A DNA stretch of 64,000 nucleotides from assembly GCA_025435555.1 (NCBI GenBank), contig JAIWWG010000019.1, forward strand, positions 186,001-250,000, written 5' to 3'. The stretch comes from Chytriomyces cf. hyalinus JEL632 (lineage: Eukaryota; Chytridiomycota; Chytridiomycetes; Chytridiales; Chytriomycetaceae). Shown here one piece after another: positions 1-9,650 of the stretch. Made by a program: the position numbers and the translations under genes. The notes under the pieces are model-generated. The model was given only the letters and a program-made list of their open reading frames with translations. It did no database searches and had not been told where the DNA came from. Numbering within the stretch: position 1 is the first letter of the stretch; every line of letters begins with the position of its first letter.

Positions 1-235
1 CAGCTTTTGGGTTGACCGTTCATCGACTGGTTTGCAGATACGCGGCCGATATGCTTGCGAGATACGGCCGATAGGTTTCCGATGTTCGACCGATAAATCG
101 GAAGAACATCGGCCGAATGGCGTGAGCGTCCGGATCTCGGCCGATTTATCGGTCGTGTATCGTCGCCGCATCGTCGCCGTTTTCGACTGATAAATCGGCC
201 GATTTCGCCCGTGAAAAGATTGGGGGTGAACACAG
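1..235. repeat. Cluster of palindromic CGACCGATAAATCGGCCG-type repeats (probable intron 3' part)
   Basis: This stretch is dense in variants of one 18-bp imperfect palindrome. Copies lie at 87-101 (CGACCGATAAATCGG), 138-155 (CGGCCGATTTATCGGTCG, opposite orientation) and 184-201 (CGACTGATAAATCGGCCG). Half copies of the CGGCCGAT type occur near 43, 65 and 110. The 138-155 and 184-201 copies form an inverted pair. The downstream desaturase exon starts cleanly after an AG at 234-235, so in its present context the cluster lies in an intron or directly upstream of the exon. Whether it is a dispersed repeat, a MITE remnant or a local expansion cannot be told from one window. Confidence 0.7.
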
Positions 236-1153
236 CCGGACACTCGGGCATAACACACGACCGCTGGACCGACACCGTAATGGGCATCTGTCTTGGAAAC
301 TATGTCGGAGGTCTTTCAGTCGGCTGGTGGAAAAAGAACCACAACGTTCACCACATAGTAACAAACCACCCAGAACACGACCCTGACATTCAACACATGC
401 CATTCTTGGCAGTAACAAGCCGGCTCATGCACAACCTATACTCTACTTACTACAAACGCGTGATGGAGTTTGACGCCGTTGCACGTGTCATGATTCCCAT
501 TCAGCACTACACATTTTATATCCTTCTCGCGTTTGGCAGATTCAACTTGTACGCAAACAGCTTTGCATACCTGTTTTCAAAGGACAGAGTTCCACATCGG
601 TGGTTGGAACTTGGAGGGTTGGTTGTGTTTTGGACGTGGTATCCAATGCTATTGTCAACGCTGAAGGCAAAGCCTAGTTTGATTGTATTGCACGTATTGG
701 TGAGTCACATGTTTACGGTGATTCTGCATGTGCAGATCACATTAAGCCATTTTGGGATGGATACGACGGTTGTGGAGGGTGAATCGTTTGCAGAGATGGC
801 GTTGCGGACGAGTATGGATGTGGAGTGTCCCAGGTACATGGATTGGTTCCATGGAGGGCTGCAGGTAAAAAAATATTTTGTTTTGTGTTTTTGGGTTTGG
901 AAGACTGATTCTTTTCCTTCATAAATAGTTCCAAGTTGTGCACCACATGTTTCCACGTGTACCACGCCATAATTTACGGGCTATTGTGCCGTTGGTGGAG
1001 GAGTTTGCAAAAGAGCACGGACTCACATATCATCGCTACAAGTTTATCAAAGGGAACTGGATTGTTTTACAGTGCCTTGCCAAAGTAGCGGCAGAGGTGC
1101 GTGAATCCATGCAGATTGCCGTGGACAAAATTAATGCAGAAAAGAATAAGTAA
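236..1153 (+). CDS. Front-end fatty acid desaturase, C-terminal part (delta-8 sphingolipid / delta-6 type)
   Basis: Membrane-bound di-iron desaturase of the cytochrome b5-fused front-end family, which puts a double bond between an existing one and the carboxyl end of an acyl chain or into a sphingoid base. Exons 236-864 and 929-1153 are joined by a 64-nt intron. The exon entering at 236 begins in phase 1 (G|CC), giving A-G-H-S-G-I-T-H, the end of the first histidine box. The second box is in WWKKNHNVHHIVTN and the third is QVVHH (Q-x-x-H-H), followed by FPRVPRHNL. Hydrophobic segments lie between boxes two and three. The wording resembles fungal delta-8 sphingolipid desaturases more than acyl delta-6 enzymes, but substrate is inferred. 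The cytochrome b5 domain and the first part of the enzyme lie left of the window or were lost at the repeat cluster. The protein ends with a Lys-rich tail at a TAA. Confidence 0.85.
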
Positions 1154-2074
1154 ACAGTGTTGGGAAACCAAGATGGAGAGTTGATGGAGGAGGGGGTGTT
1201 TTTTCAATGTCATGTTTTTCCGTTGTTGCTTTTGTTGCGAGTTTGGTGGTTGGGACGCTTTCTCTCTCTTTTTTTTCTGTAGACTTTTTCTTTCTTAGCG
1301 CTGTTTTGCGTTTGCTGCTCGCGCCGTAATTTAAAATATGTTTGTAATATTTTATAAACCAATGGGTAAATATTTAAACATGTACAAGCTATTTATTTAC
1401 TTTATTGCTCAAATCATTCGTGTCGTTGTTTCTTTTCCGGCATTTTCAGTGGATGGATGGGGCCGCCCCACTAAACACTAAAAAAAGGAACACCACGTGG
1501 GGGTGTGTTTTGTAAGTGAAGAATTCTATTCAAAGAAAGCGTTTGCTTCAATTTTTGGGGATTTGATTTCGTCATAAATTGGTGCCACGCAATCCGTGTC
1601 ACGTAACACAAGAGAAAGGTTCGGGGTGAATTTCAGGGTTCCGACAATCACTGGATGGTCTTCCGAGTACCGGCCTGTGCTGCTGCTGCGAGGAGTGACT
1701 GGCTGTGGCTACCAGTCCAGAAATGCGGATGTTCATGTGGCAGGGCTGGCAGGCAGAAGGAGGCATGGATCGGTCGGCAGATATGCGGAGATACCTGTAC
1801 ATAACACGACACCTGCATGGACGACATGGTCAAAAACGCGTGTGCAATTCGGCGCTTCGGAAAACAGTGCTACTGGACTACTTTTACTATTAGAATATGG
1901 ACACGAAAAACGCAAAAAAAAACATGTATGAGAAAAAAAATGCCAATCAAGAGCTTGGGAAAGATGGGGGGTGGGGCGGGGGTAAACGTTAAAGCAAACG
2001 GATGATGACTGGGGAGAACACATCCCTCCCCGGAACACACAGACAGGCACGCACGCACGCGCACAGACCCAGCA
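1154..2074. other. Intergenic, no gene supported
   Basis: The first ~250 bases are T-rich and AT-rich with TATTTTATAAACC-like and AAATATTTAAAC elements, fitting the 3' UTR and poly(A) region of the desaturase gene. The rest holds only short overlapping open frames on both strands without recognisable motifs. A (ACGC)n-like run near 2045-2060 lies just beyond the 3' end of the next, minus-strand gene. Confidence 0.6.
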
Positions 2075-2633
2075 TCAGTCTATCAGATAATGGATTTCCA
2101 TTTTGGAAGGAAACTTTTTCACTGTGGCTTGCCCGGGTGATGGCGGCCCAGCACCATCACCACCAACACTTGATCCCGGACTCTGGAGCCGTGCAGTATA
2201 CGACTCCGGACTGTACGACCCCGGCGGCACCATGCTCACTGCGCCAGGCGGACTCGTCGTCAATCCCATCAATCCAGTTGCCCCCATCAGAACACCCAAC
2301 TCAGCCATGTCGCCGCCACCTCTCCCCGTTTCAACAGAACAAGAATCGGCGTCTCGTGCATAGGTCCAGCCTTCCCGGCGCGCATGCATACGTTCATGCC
2401 GTTGCAGTTCATCCTTCCGTGCGAATGCTTTGACACAGAAAGAACATGCATGCTCTTTCCGAGAGACATGGGCAGACACGTGATGTCGACGCAAGTGTTC
2501 CATACGGCAGAAACCTTTTTTGTTATGAGCGACACGATGAGCATACAAGACACTTGCGTGCAAGACAACAACACACACACTTACTTTTGCAGCATTGCAA
2601 GCATTCAAACTTCTTTCGAGATCGCTCAGGCAT
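2075..2633 (-). CDS. Small C2H2 zinc-finger protein (two fingers, Msn2-like spacing)
   Basis: Two exons on the minus strand, 2633-2585 and 2514-2075, joined across a 70-nt GTAAGT..AAG intron that interrupts the first finger; 162 aa. Splicing rebuilds a perfect first finger: C-L-Q-C, three residues, F, five residues, L, two residues, H, four residues, H. The second finger is CSFCVKAF..L..H...H. The close pairing of fingers near the N-terminus resembles stress-type two-finger factors such as Msn2, though there the fingers are C-terminal. The remaining ~95 residues are rich in Gly, Ser and Pro with no known domain. The start chosen is the ATG at 2633, which places only eight residues before the finger; a Pro-rich open frame continues upstream, so a longer N-terminus is possible. 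It is probably a nuclear DNA-binding regulator with unknown targets. Confidence 0.75.
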
Positions 2634-3102
2634 TGGGGATTGTTGAGGAGGACTGGTTGTTTGGTATAGAGGACAGGGTTGCCTTGCTGGAGTTGGTTGG
2701 TTGGGTGTGGGTGCCCGTGTGGGGGGTGGGTTTTTTTTTAAATGCGTTTGGATGGGGGGATGCGCAAAACAGAAATTGGTCTGGTCCCCTTTCCTGTTGT
2801 TTTTTTATTGGTCTTATTTTTCATTTTTTTTTTAAGGGCCCTTGTATCACATGGTCTCCGTATTAATACGAGATTTGTGAATATTTTCTTGCATTTTTAT
2901 TTTATTTTATTTTTATTTACGCTAATTTCTTTCTCTTTTTTTTTAGAATATTGATCCATTTATTTTTGGTATTTTATTTGGTATTTTATCAACATGTAAA
3001 ATGTATCGAGTTTTGCAATTAATTCTCACGTTTTATGTACAACGAGCGGGAGCGACGAATGTGGTGTATATAATATCAAAACAATAAGGAAAAACAGAAA
3101 CG
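2634..3102. other. Intergenic between two minus-strand C2H2 genes
   Basis: This holds the presumed promoter of the gene ending at 2075 and the 3' flank of the gene ending at 3103. It is strongly T-rich on the plus strand (long T and TTTTA runs at 2730-2960), with several AATATTTT and TATTTTATTT stretches. No coding or RNA feature is recognisable. Confidence 0.5.
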
Positions 3103-3837
3103 TCATTTCAACATTGGGTGAAAGTTGCGCTCATGTCGATTCCGCGTCTGACTGTACCGAAACCCTGCATTGCACACTTTACAATGGAACGGATGCGTAG
3201 AGCTGCTGTTGAGCTGATCTTGCGTCCCACTGTGATCCAATCGAACATGAGCCGTCAAGTTACGGTTATGTGCATACACTTTGGTGCATCCAACAACGTG
3301 GCACTTGAATGACCGCGATTTCTGCTGCTGCTGCTGGGAAGTAGAGTTGTTGCCGCCGCATTTGGATGATGATGGTATTGATTTGTTTTGACTGACTGAT
3401 GTGATTGTTGTTGTTGCAGGAGGTTGTTGCGGGTGCATTGAGCTTGTATCAAAGAGTGTAAAGTCGGCAGAAAAAAAGTCCAAAGTTTCGGAGGCTGATG
3501 TGACGACCGGTGACGGGTTTGGCGATGCAGCGGCTGATCCACCTTCAAGAAACTGAAACAGTTCCGCAAGGAAGCCATCGTCATACTTTGGTGGTTGCGC
3601 GGATTTGGGTTCGGCGGCCAGTTGTTGTGTCATCGAGGCAGACATAGAGGCGGATGATCCAAAGTTGAAAGGTGATGACGAGTATACGTCAAAGTGGTGA
3701 AGCAGCGATGTGGGTGGGGTTTCCAAGTTCGAGAGACTGAAGGCTGGAGTGAGGAGGTCGTCTGTTACAGGCGTTGCGGAAGCTAGGTTCATAAACAGCC
3801 AGTCAATGTCGTTGCCGCTGTCGGTTGATGAAGGCAT
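3103..3837 (-). CDS. C2H2 zinc-finger transcription factor, intronless
   Basis: Single-exon 244-aa protein. The two C2H2 fingers sit at the extreme C-terminus, roughly residues 177-240. The first is C-x4-C type (CHVVGC...H....H) and the second is C-x2-C type (CKVC...H....H), joined by a long Ser/Thr/Gln-rich linker. The N-terminal two thirds is acidic and Ser/Pro/Thr-rich, with aromatic-acidic patches (DDGFLAELFQFLE, LDFFSADFTLFD) that look like transcription activation regions. A poly-Gln run precedes the fingers. It starts at the ATG at 3837 after an untranslated stretch with in-frame stops. It neighbours another C2H2 gene on the same strand, but their fingers differ in spacing, so recent duplication is not evident. 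Targets are unknown. Confidence 0.85.
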   Translation of the reverse strand: MPSSTDSGNDIDWLFMNLASATPVTDDLLTPAFSLSNLETPPTSLLHHFDVYSSSPFNFGSSASMSASMTQQLAAEPKSAQPPKYDDGFLAELFQFLEGGSAAASPNPSPVVTSASETLDFFSADFTLFDTSSMHPQQPPATTTITSVSQNKSIPSSSKCGGNNSTSQQQQQKSRSFKCHVVGCTKVYAHNRNLTAHVRLDHSGTQDQLNSSSTHPFHCKVCNAGFRYSQTRNRHERNFHPMLK

Positions 3838-4175
3838 TTTGTGTGCGTTGGATGCTGTAATGAGTTTCTGTTGTGGAGTTTGGGCATTTTGCTCTCGCGC
3901 GCAGTTACACGTTTATATGTGTCCGTGTTTGGAGTGGAAAACTCCGGATTTTTGTCAATGTTCATTTTTCAGGGAGTGCGCACTTGCTTGGAAAATTTTG
4001 CACACGTCCTGGGCAAACACAACAAAAAGAACAAAAACCAGTGAGTGATTCACTTGCAACTGCTGCGCCCTTGTTTTTATTCAAAAGGTGGAAAACACGG
4101 GTTTCCCATTCGGACGTGGCATTGGTCTGTTTCGACGTCGCTTTTTTCTTCTCATAGCGTGGCCATCCATCCCTT

Positions 4176-4191
4176 CCCCCCCCCCCCCCCC
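4176..4191. repeat. Homopolymer C16 tract
   Basis: An uninterrupted run of 16 C on the plus strand, in the upstream region of the minus-strand C2H2 gene (G-run on that gene's sense strand). Such runs are prone to length errors in sequencing and to real slippage. Confidence 0.9.
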
Positions 4192-4332
4192 AAGACCTGC
4201 AGTCTGACTCGACAGCAACAGGTGGGCGATGCTCTGCTCTGCTCTTAAATAAGGGTTTCTTGCGATGCTCAGCGTCCTTCTTTGCCACAAACAATTTTTT
4301 TTGGTGTCAATGCAATGGGAGTGGAGTGGGGG

Positions 4333-4384
4333 GAGTATGCCACTCCCTGCCCATCCATGAGTATGCCACTCCCTGCCCATCCAT
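4333..4384. repeat. Perfect 26-bp tandem duplication
   Basis: Two identical adjacent copies (4333-4358 and 4359-4384), each beginning GAGTATGCCACTCCCTG and ending CCATCCAT. The repeat lies in a longer CCATCCAT/ATGGATGG-rich stretch. Confidence 0.9.
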
Positions 4385-4794
4385 CATCCATCATGGATGG
4401 ACCAAACCAAAAATGGAGTAGTATAAAATGAAGTTCAACACCCTCCCTCCCTCCCTCTGATGATTACTGACGCGTGCGTGCATTTGATTCCCCATTGATG
4501 GATCACATGCCATCCATCGTGGATGATGAGTAAACAAATGCTCAGGTGTTCAACGCACAAATAAGAGAACGAGAACTGGATGGATACATTTCATGTATTA
4601 ATTAATACATTGTGTATATATCCGCACCGTCTGTTCGTGATGTTTTCATGTCCCCCCACTGACTGTCCAATACGCATCTATCCAACACGCATCTGCAATT
4701 CAAGCATTAGATATGCACCGTTTTCGTGCATATCCAGTATATCACGCACTCTTTGTTACACTCCTTGGGGTGGGTGGCGCTGCGATGGGGTAGG

Positions 4795-4848
4795 GACAGA
4801 CAGACAAGCAATTCACGCTTCGACAGACAGACAAGCAATTCACGCTTC
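4795..4848. repeat. Perfect 27-bp tandem duplication
   Basis: Two identical adjacent copies (4795-4821 and 4822-4848). Each contains GACAGACAGACAAGCA followed by ATTCACGCTTC, and the unit itself contains (GACA)3. It lies about 400 bp upstream of the membrane-protein start codon. Confidence 0.9.
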
Positions 4849-5254
4849 CGTCGCATTTCTCAGAAAGGATGAACAGCAAGACGATTACAGACAGCTGCAG
4901 TCGCGCGCTTGGATCGGGCCAATCATTCAGGTTGCACAAGTGAGATGGTGTTAACAACTTTTTGCTTCAATTCGAGTTGCACAAGTTGCAAAAGTAAGAT
5001 GTGGGGGGGTCAATAACAACAGACGCTGCTGCTGCTTGCATCCAAGAGACAGATGATCAGCAAGCAGCCAGACTAGTTAGCTAGCTATACAGGACTCTGG
5101 ATTGTTTGACTCGCAGGATATGCGGTGTGTTTGTTTCGTGTTGCGGCACATTCTGTTTGAATTGGATGGACAAATTAATCCAAAGTTTTGATTGGACGCT
5201 CAATTTTTACACTTGCTCCCAAACAAACACGCGCGAACCCAGACCCCAGACCCC

Positions 5255-6343
5255 ATGTCCATCCGCGCTTACAATGCGGTGTTGTCCACGTACGGCACCA
5301 CCAACTGCGACGCTGCAAACACTGTCTTTGCCCAGGCCATGACCGTCACCAACTGCACCGCCAGTGGCTCTTGCCCAACTGCATCTGCCCCACACCCCGT
5401 TATTGGTGTCGCTCAAAAAGATACCTGCGTCAAGGACTATGCATCCTTTATCGACAGTCTCTTCAAGTACTCTCCTTACGGTTACTTGGAGAGTGGGACC
5501 TGTCCTTCAGGCCCTTCGGCCTTCTCAGTCTTTCACGTGTTGAATGTGTGCACGTTGCTCAGCAGTGGCACGGCCTCCGAACTCTGGTTCTACTACCCTC
5601 AGAACAAGACTCTAACTCAAAGCACATACGCCGACACGGCATGCAGGGTTCTCACTGGCCGGAATGTCCGTCCACTTAAGGAAACATGTGACAGCACCAA
5701 CAACATATACAGGGTCTTTAGCGTCCCGCTTCCTCCTTCCTCGTCTACCTCGTCTACCTCATCTTCAACAACAACGTCTGCGACTGCCTCGTCCACAGGG
5801 TCAGGCGCTCAGGCGCCTGCTCCTGGACCCGTACAAGGTGATAATAAGGTGATGATTATCATCGGCGTCAGTTTGGGAGCTGTGCTTCTACTGATTCTTG
5901 CATTCTGCATGGGTGCACAAAGACGGAAGCAAAAGGAAGCGTGAGCATGAACCCCCTGACTAATAACTGTTCAATTTGACCATCTGCTCACCAATTTTTT
6001 CCACACGGACAGACTCAAATCGGACCCCCCACAAATAAACTCAATCGCGCCCACCCCCGAACTCCAGACACCAGGCATGACAACGACAGATGCAGACCGC
6101 ATGCGCCAATCCCTTCCAGCTGTTCCCCTCTCAACCTATCACGCGCGTCCACCAATGCAGTCTTCGCTCATGTCAGTCTACCAAACACGTGAATCGAGCA
6201 TGGCCGCGCGTGATCGCGGGGAATCGTTTGCGTTTCAGTTACGTCATCCAACGGAGCGTGAGCAAAAGGTTGAAGAGAGTCCACCAGAGTATTCGGCCAT
6301 GCCTCACTCTGGCATTTCCACCACAAGTGATATGAAGCTGTGA
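5255..6343 (+). CDS. Single-pass membrane protein with Cys-containing ectodomain, 5' end uncertain
   Basis: Exons 5255-5940 and 6013-6343 (72-nt GTGAGC..ACAG intron, phase 2) give 338 aa. The N-terminal ~165 residues contain about ten Cys and several N-x-S/T sites, typical of an extracellular domain. A Ser/Thr/Ala stalk (TSSTSSSTTTSATASS) follows, then one strong membrane segment (MIIIGVSLGAVLLLILAFCM) closed by Arg/Lys. The ~100-residue cytoplasmic tail is encoded mostly by exon 2 and contains PPEYS near the end. This topology demands a signal peptide, yet none follows the ATG at 5255 and the frame is closed at 5189-5191. The true first exon is therefore probably upstream and missing from this model, with CAG acceptors available at 5239-5254. 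No family recognised; a surface receptor or wall sensor is a guess. Confidence 0.65.
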
Positions 6344-6474
6344 AAAGGGGGCGACAAAGAGATGACTACCATATGTAGAGTATAAGATAAAATCCAGTTA
6401 AAATAAATTTACAAGTAAATCCCCCAACCAATTAACGTGTAACAAAATATAAGAACAGGCTCAGCAAAAAAAAA

Positions 6475-8773
6475 ATGGCATCGCAAGAGGGACCCTCCAA
6501 GGAGCAAAAGTACGATCGGCAGCTGAGGTGAAAACACATGCAGACCAAGCAATAACCACACGCTCATAATCGGACGATTGAAAAATGTAGACTCTGGCAA
6601 GCGCACGGCCAACGGGCTCTCGAGAATGCAAACATCCTGGTCGTCAACGCATGCGCAACAGCGACCGAGACACTCAAAAACTTGGTCCTTCCAGGTCAGC
6701 CCAACCTGCCCCTCTCAACGAAAAAAAACATGATTACGAATTCGTCCGTTATTTGACACGCTGAACCCCTTCTCACCGCACACACCAGGCATTGGCTCAT
6801 TCACAATCCTTGATGACAAGGTTGCAGACGGCGCGGATGTCGGCAACAATTTTTTCCTGGATCACACTGCAATCGGTCAATCTCGCGGAAAGTACGCGAC
6901 CGAACTTTTGCGCGAACTGAACCCAGACGTGGATGGTTTCCACGTGGACGAATCCCCAACGAGAGTCATTGCAACTGAGCCGTCGTTTTTTGACAAATTT
7001 ACTCTTGTCATTGCCACGCAGTTGTCAGAGGCAGATGTGAAGGCGCTTGCTGCAATTTGTTGGGAGAGGGGGGTTCCTTTCTTGCATGTGCGTAGTTATG
7101 GATTTGTGGGATATTTGAGGCTTGCTGTCAAGGAACATGCCAGTTAAGGATTGCCTTGGGTTTGCCTTATTTTTTTTTTTGGAGACTAACCCCGGCCCTG
7201 ACGAATTTTTGTTCAAACAGTCGTTGAAACTCATCCTGAAAGCATCCTTGATTTGCGTCTCGATTGCCCTTTTACAGAATTGACTGAGTATGCGGACTCT
7301 TTTAATTTGGCGACTCTCGAAAATATGGATTTTGCGCACGGTAATGCTTGCAAAATCCGGAAATGATGGCCAGCCCCCTGATCTTTTCTAAAAAAAAAAA
7401 ATTTGTTTGTTCATGTCCCCCGCCACAGTCCCATATGTGGTGATCCTGCTTCAGGCACTGCAGGCTTGGAGAGCTTCGGTAAAAAAAATTCAGTGGATGG
7501 ATAAATTGCGCGTTTTCATGTGTTAAGTTTTTTTGTTCTTCTCAGAACGGCAAACTCCCATCGACAACACCTGAGCGCAATGCTTTCAAGGCAATGGTTA
7601 AGTCCATGGAGCGCCCAGGAGTTGAAGATGAAAATTTCCAAGAAGCCATGAAGTCCGTCTTCCGCGCGTGCAGTGCGACTGTGGTGAGCAAGCACAATTT
7701 GAAGACAACGAACGAACGAAAAGAAAACTCGACTGAACAAGTTTTGTTTTTTTAGATCCCCGGAAACGTTGCAAGTATTTTGAAGGAAGCCAAAGCAATC
7801 ACCATTACCCCCGAGGTACTGCTTTCAATTCTTTCTTTTCGCTGAAAAATGAATTTGTAACAATCTGTTATACAGACATCATCATTCTGGATCCTCGCAA
7901 GTGCAACGGCAGAATTTGCAGAATCCGAAAATGCCCTTCCGCTTGCAGGAGTCGTTCCAGATATGAAGTCCGACACTGAAAGCTTTGTCAAGTTGCAAAC
8001 AATTTACCGCGATCGATCGCATCAGGATGCTGCGCGTGTGCATGCGATTGCAACCAGTCTCGCGGCAGGGGGTGGGGCCGCGGCGCCATCGATGGATGAG
8101 ACTGCGCGTTTTTGCAAGAATGCACGGCTTTTGAAAGTTGTTCGAACGAGTTCGATTGAATCTGAGCTTTCGGAACCGTGTCCTAAAGCGTCGGAAATAG
8201 GTATTTATTTATTTTTTTGTTTGAAGGCTGTTTCCAAAACGAAGGAAGTTCATATTTATGGACAATTCGCAGGGCAAATGGCGCAAGATTTGGATAGTTG
8301 TATTCCATTTTACCTTCTTTTGCGCGGTGTTGATGCGTTTTATGCGGAGCACATGCGGTACCCAGGTGAGAATGAGAAGTGTGTTTGATGAAGGAAAAAC
8401 CCCATCTCAACTCGCAATTTTATTCGCGACAGGGTATCATTTGGAGGAAGTCGAAACCGATATTGGTCTTTTGAAAAAGAGTTGCGCTGGAGTGCTGACG
8501 CGGATGGGACTTCCCATTTCAACTCTGACTGACGATCTGATTCATGAAACGTAAGAAACGTCTTCATTCATATACAAAATGAGGGAGGTTTCTTGACTGT
8601 CTTTCTTCATCAGTGTCAGGGCGGGCGCCAGTGAGTTGCATACGATGGCGTCTTTTATGGGAGGGGTGTGCTCCCAGGAAGTGATCAAACTAATCACGTC
8701 GCAGTATGTGCCGCTGAACAATACCTTTCTGTACAACGGAATCAAGAGTGTTGGAGGCAGCTTTGATCTTTGA
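6475..8773 (+). CDS. NAE1: NEDD8-activating enzyme E1 regulatory subunit (APP-BP1/Ula1)
   Basis: Regulatory half of the heterodimeric E1 that, with UBA3, adenylates NEDD8 for cullin neddylation. Eleven exons: 6475-6527, 6591-6694, 6789-7142, 7221-7340, 7429-7478, 7546-7683, 7756-7815, 7876-8200, 8273-8365, 8433-8550, 8614-8773. All phases agree and give 524 aa (human protein 534). It opens with [17 protein letters not shown], the ThiF/E1 adenylation-fold start, then [15 protein letters not shown]. It continues through the family-specific [11 protein letters not shown] region and [13 protein letters not shown], and ends [18 protein letters not shown]...FLYNGI, as in animal and plant homologues. 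As expected for this subunit there is no catalytic Cys. The intron at 8201-8272 is 72 nt without an in-frame stop and could be missed as coding. The ATG follows an A-run. Confidence 0.93.
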
Positions 8774-8877
8774 AGGGAAAACGGGTTTTGAAAAAATCAC
8801 CAAGTTAAAAAAAAAAAAGAGAATCATCGCACTTGTTGGTAAATATTTAACGGAGAAAAAAAGAAACAAAAACCCGC

Positions 8878-9443
8878 ATGATCCGCTCGCTCCTCCTCTC
8901 AACATCAGCACGAACCACCCGCAGCTTCTACACATGGAACGTCCCAACAGACACTGCTCGAGTGACACTCGATGACGGATCCATCCTCATCCGACGCACA
9001 AAAGAAGCGCTGCCCACACATGTGGAGGTTGACCCTGTCCTGGCCCTGCCCCCACGGCTGCGAAGCTTCCCAAAGCGAACCCCACTTTCCCCTGAACAAG
9101 TGGCAGAGTGCATCAAACTGCGGACGGAAGACCCTGATACATGGACTGTCAATGTGGGTTTTTTTTTTTTTTGTGATTTCTGTTGAAAGTGGACCATCTA
9201 ACCCACTCCTTCTCTGCCACGCTCTCTGCGATACTCTATACATGATCGAAAAAAACAAAAAAGGCTCTATGCAAGCGATACAATACGTACCCTGGTCGTG
9301 TGCTCGAACTTACTTCCCGTTCAATGAAATCCTCGGATAGGAAGCAGATGCTTGCAGCGCAGGAGCAGAAGCGATTTGATGCATTGCCAATCAGTAAAAA
9401 AGTGACGATTGTGGACCGGATTCGTCGAAAGGCGTTGTGGTAG
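8878..9443 (+). CDS. Mitochondrial large-subunit ribosomal protein mL58 (MRPL20 family)
   Basis: Exons 8878-9153 and 9264-9443, 151 aa, phase 0 junction, 110-nt intron with a T13 stretch. The N-terminus (MIRSLLLSTSARTTRSF) is a basic, hydroxylated mitochondrial import sequence. The core reads LPPRLRSFPKRTPLSPEQVA...LRTEDPDTWTV, then across the junction NALCKRYNTYPGRVLEL. This is the fungal MRPL20 pattern of a Trp-Thr followed by a small helix-turn. The protein ends in RIRRKALW, the basic-aromatic terminus of the family. It acts as a fungus-type protein of the mitoribosomal large subunit. It starts about 100 bp after the NAE1 stop on the same strand and is convergent with the bZIP gene. Confidence 0.82.
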
Positions 9444-9650
9444 TTTTTGCCCACATGTCGTGCCAGCAAAGCTACTGCGTGGGAAAGTTTGGGAGAAATA
9501 TTTTGTAGTGTGATGAGGATATCGGGGACTCATGAATCCTCTAAAAAGGGATGTTGGTTTTTTTTTTTTAATGTCATATCGAAAAATACAAAACACTCTC
9601 CAAAAAGATCATACACGGTCAATTCAGTGAATGTTGTGTTGCCTATGGTT

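Larger units (their letters stand above)
3838..5254. other. Long intergenic region with low-complexity tracts and tandem duplications
   Basis: About 1.4 kb with no supported gene. It holds the promoter of the minus-strand C2H2 gene on the left and that of the plus-strand membrane-protein gene on the right. It includes a 16-C run, two perfect 26-27 bp tandem duplications (annotated separately), many ATGGATGG/CCATCCAT repeats between 4340 and 4530, and a TATAAAA at 4422-4428 that could serve a plus-strand transcript. An upstream exon of the gene at 5255, possibly encoding a signal peptide, could lie here but I could not place it. Confidence 0.5.

Noticed and set aside
146-418. Minus-strand open frame across the repeat cluster and desaturase exon
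   Set aside because: Antisense shadow of the desaturase exon with no motif.
1596-2064. Several overlapping frames of 60-110 codons on both strands
   Set aside because: Mutually overlapping, no recognisable motif, and composed partly of simple-sequence ACGC/CACA runs.
4580-4954. 124-codon plus-strand open frame
   Set aside because: Contains the 27-bp tandem duplication and has irregular composition without any motif; looks like chance.
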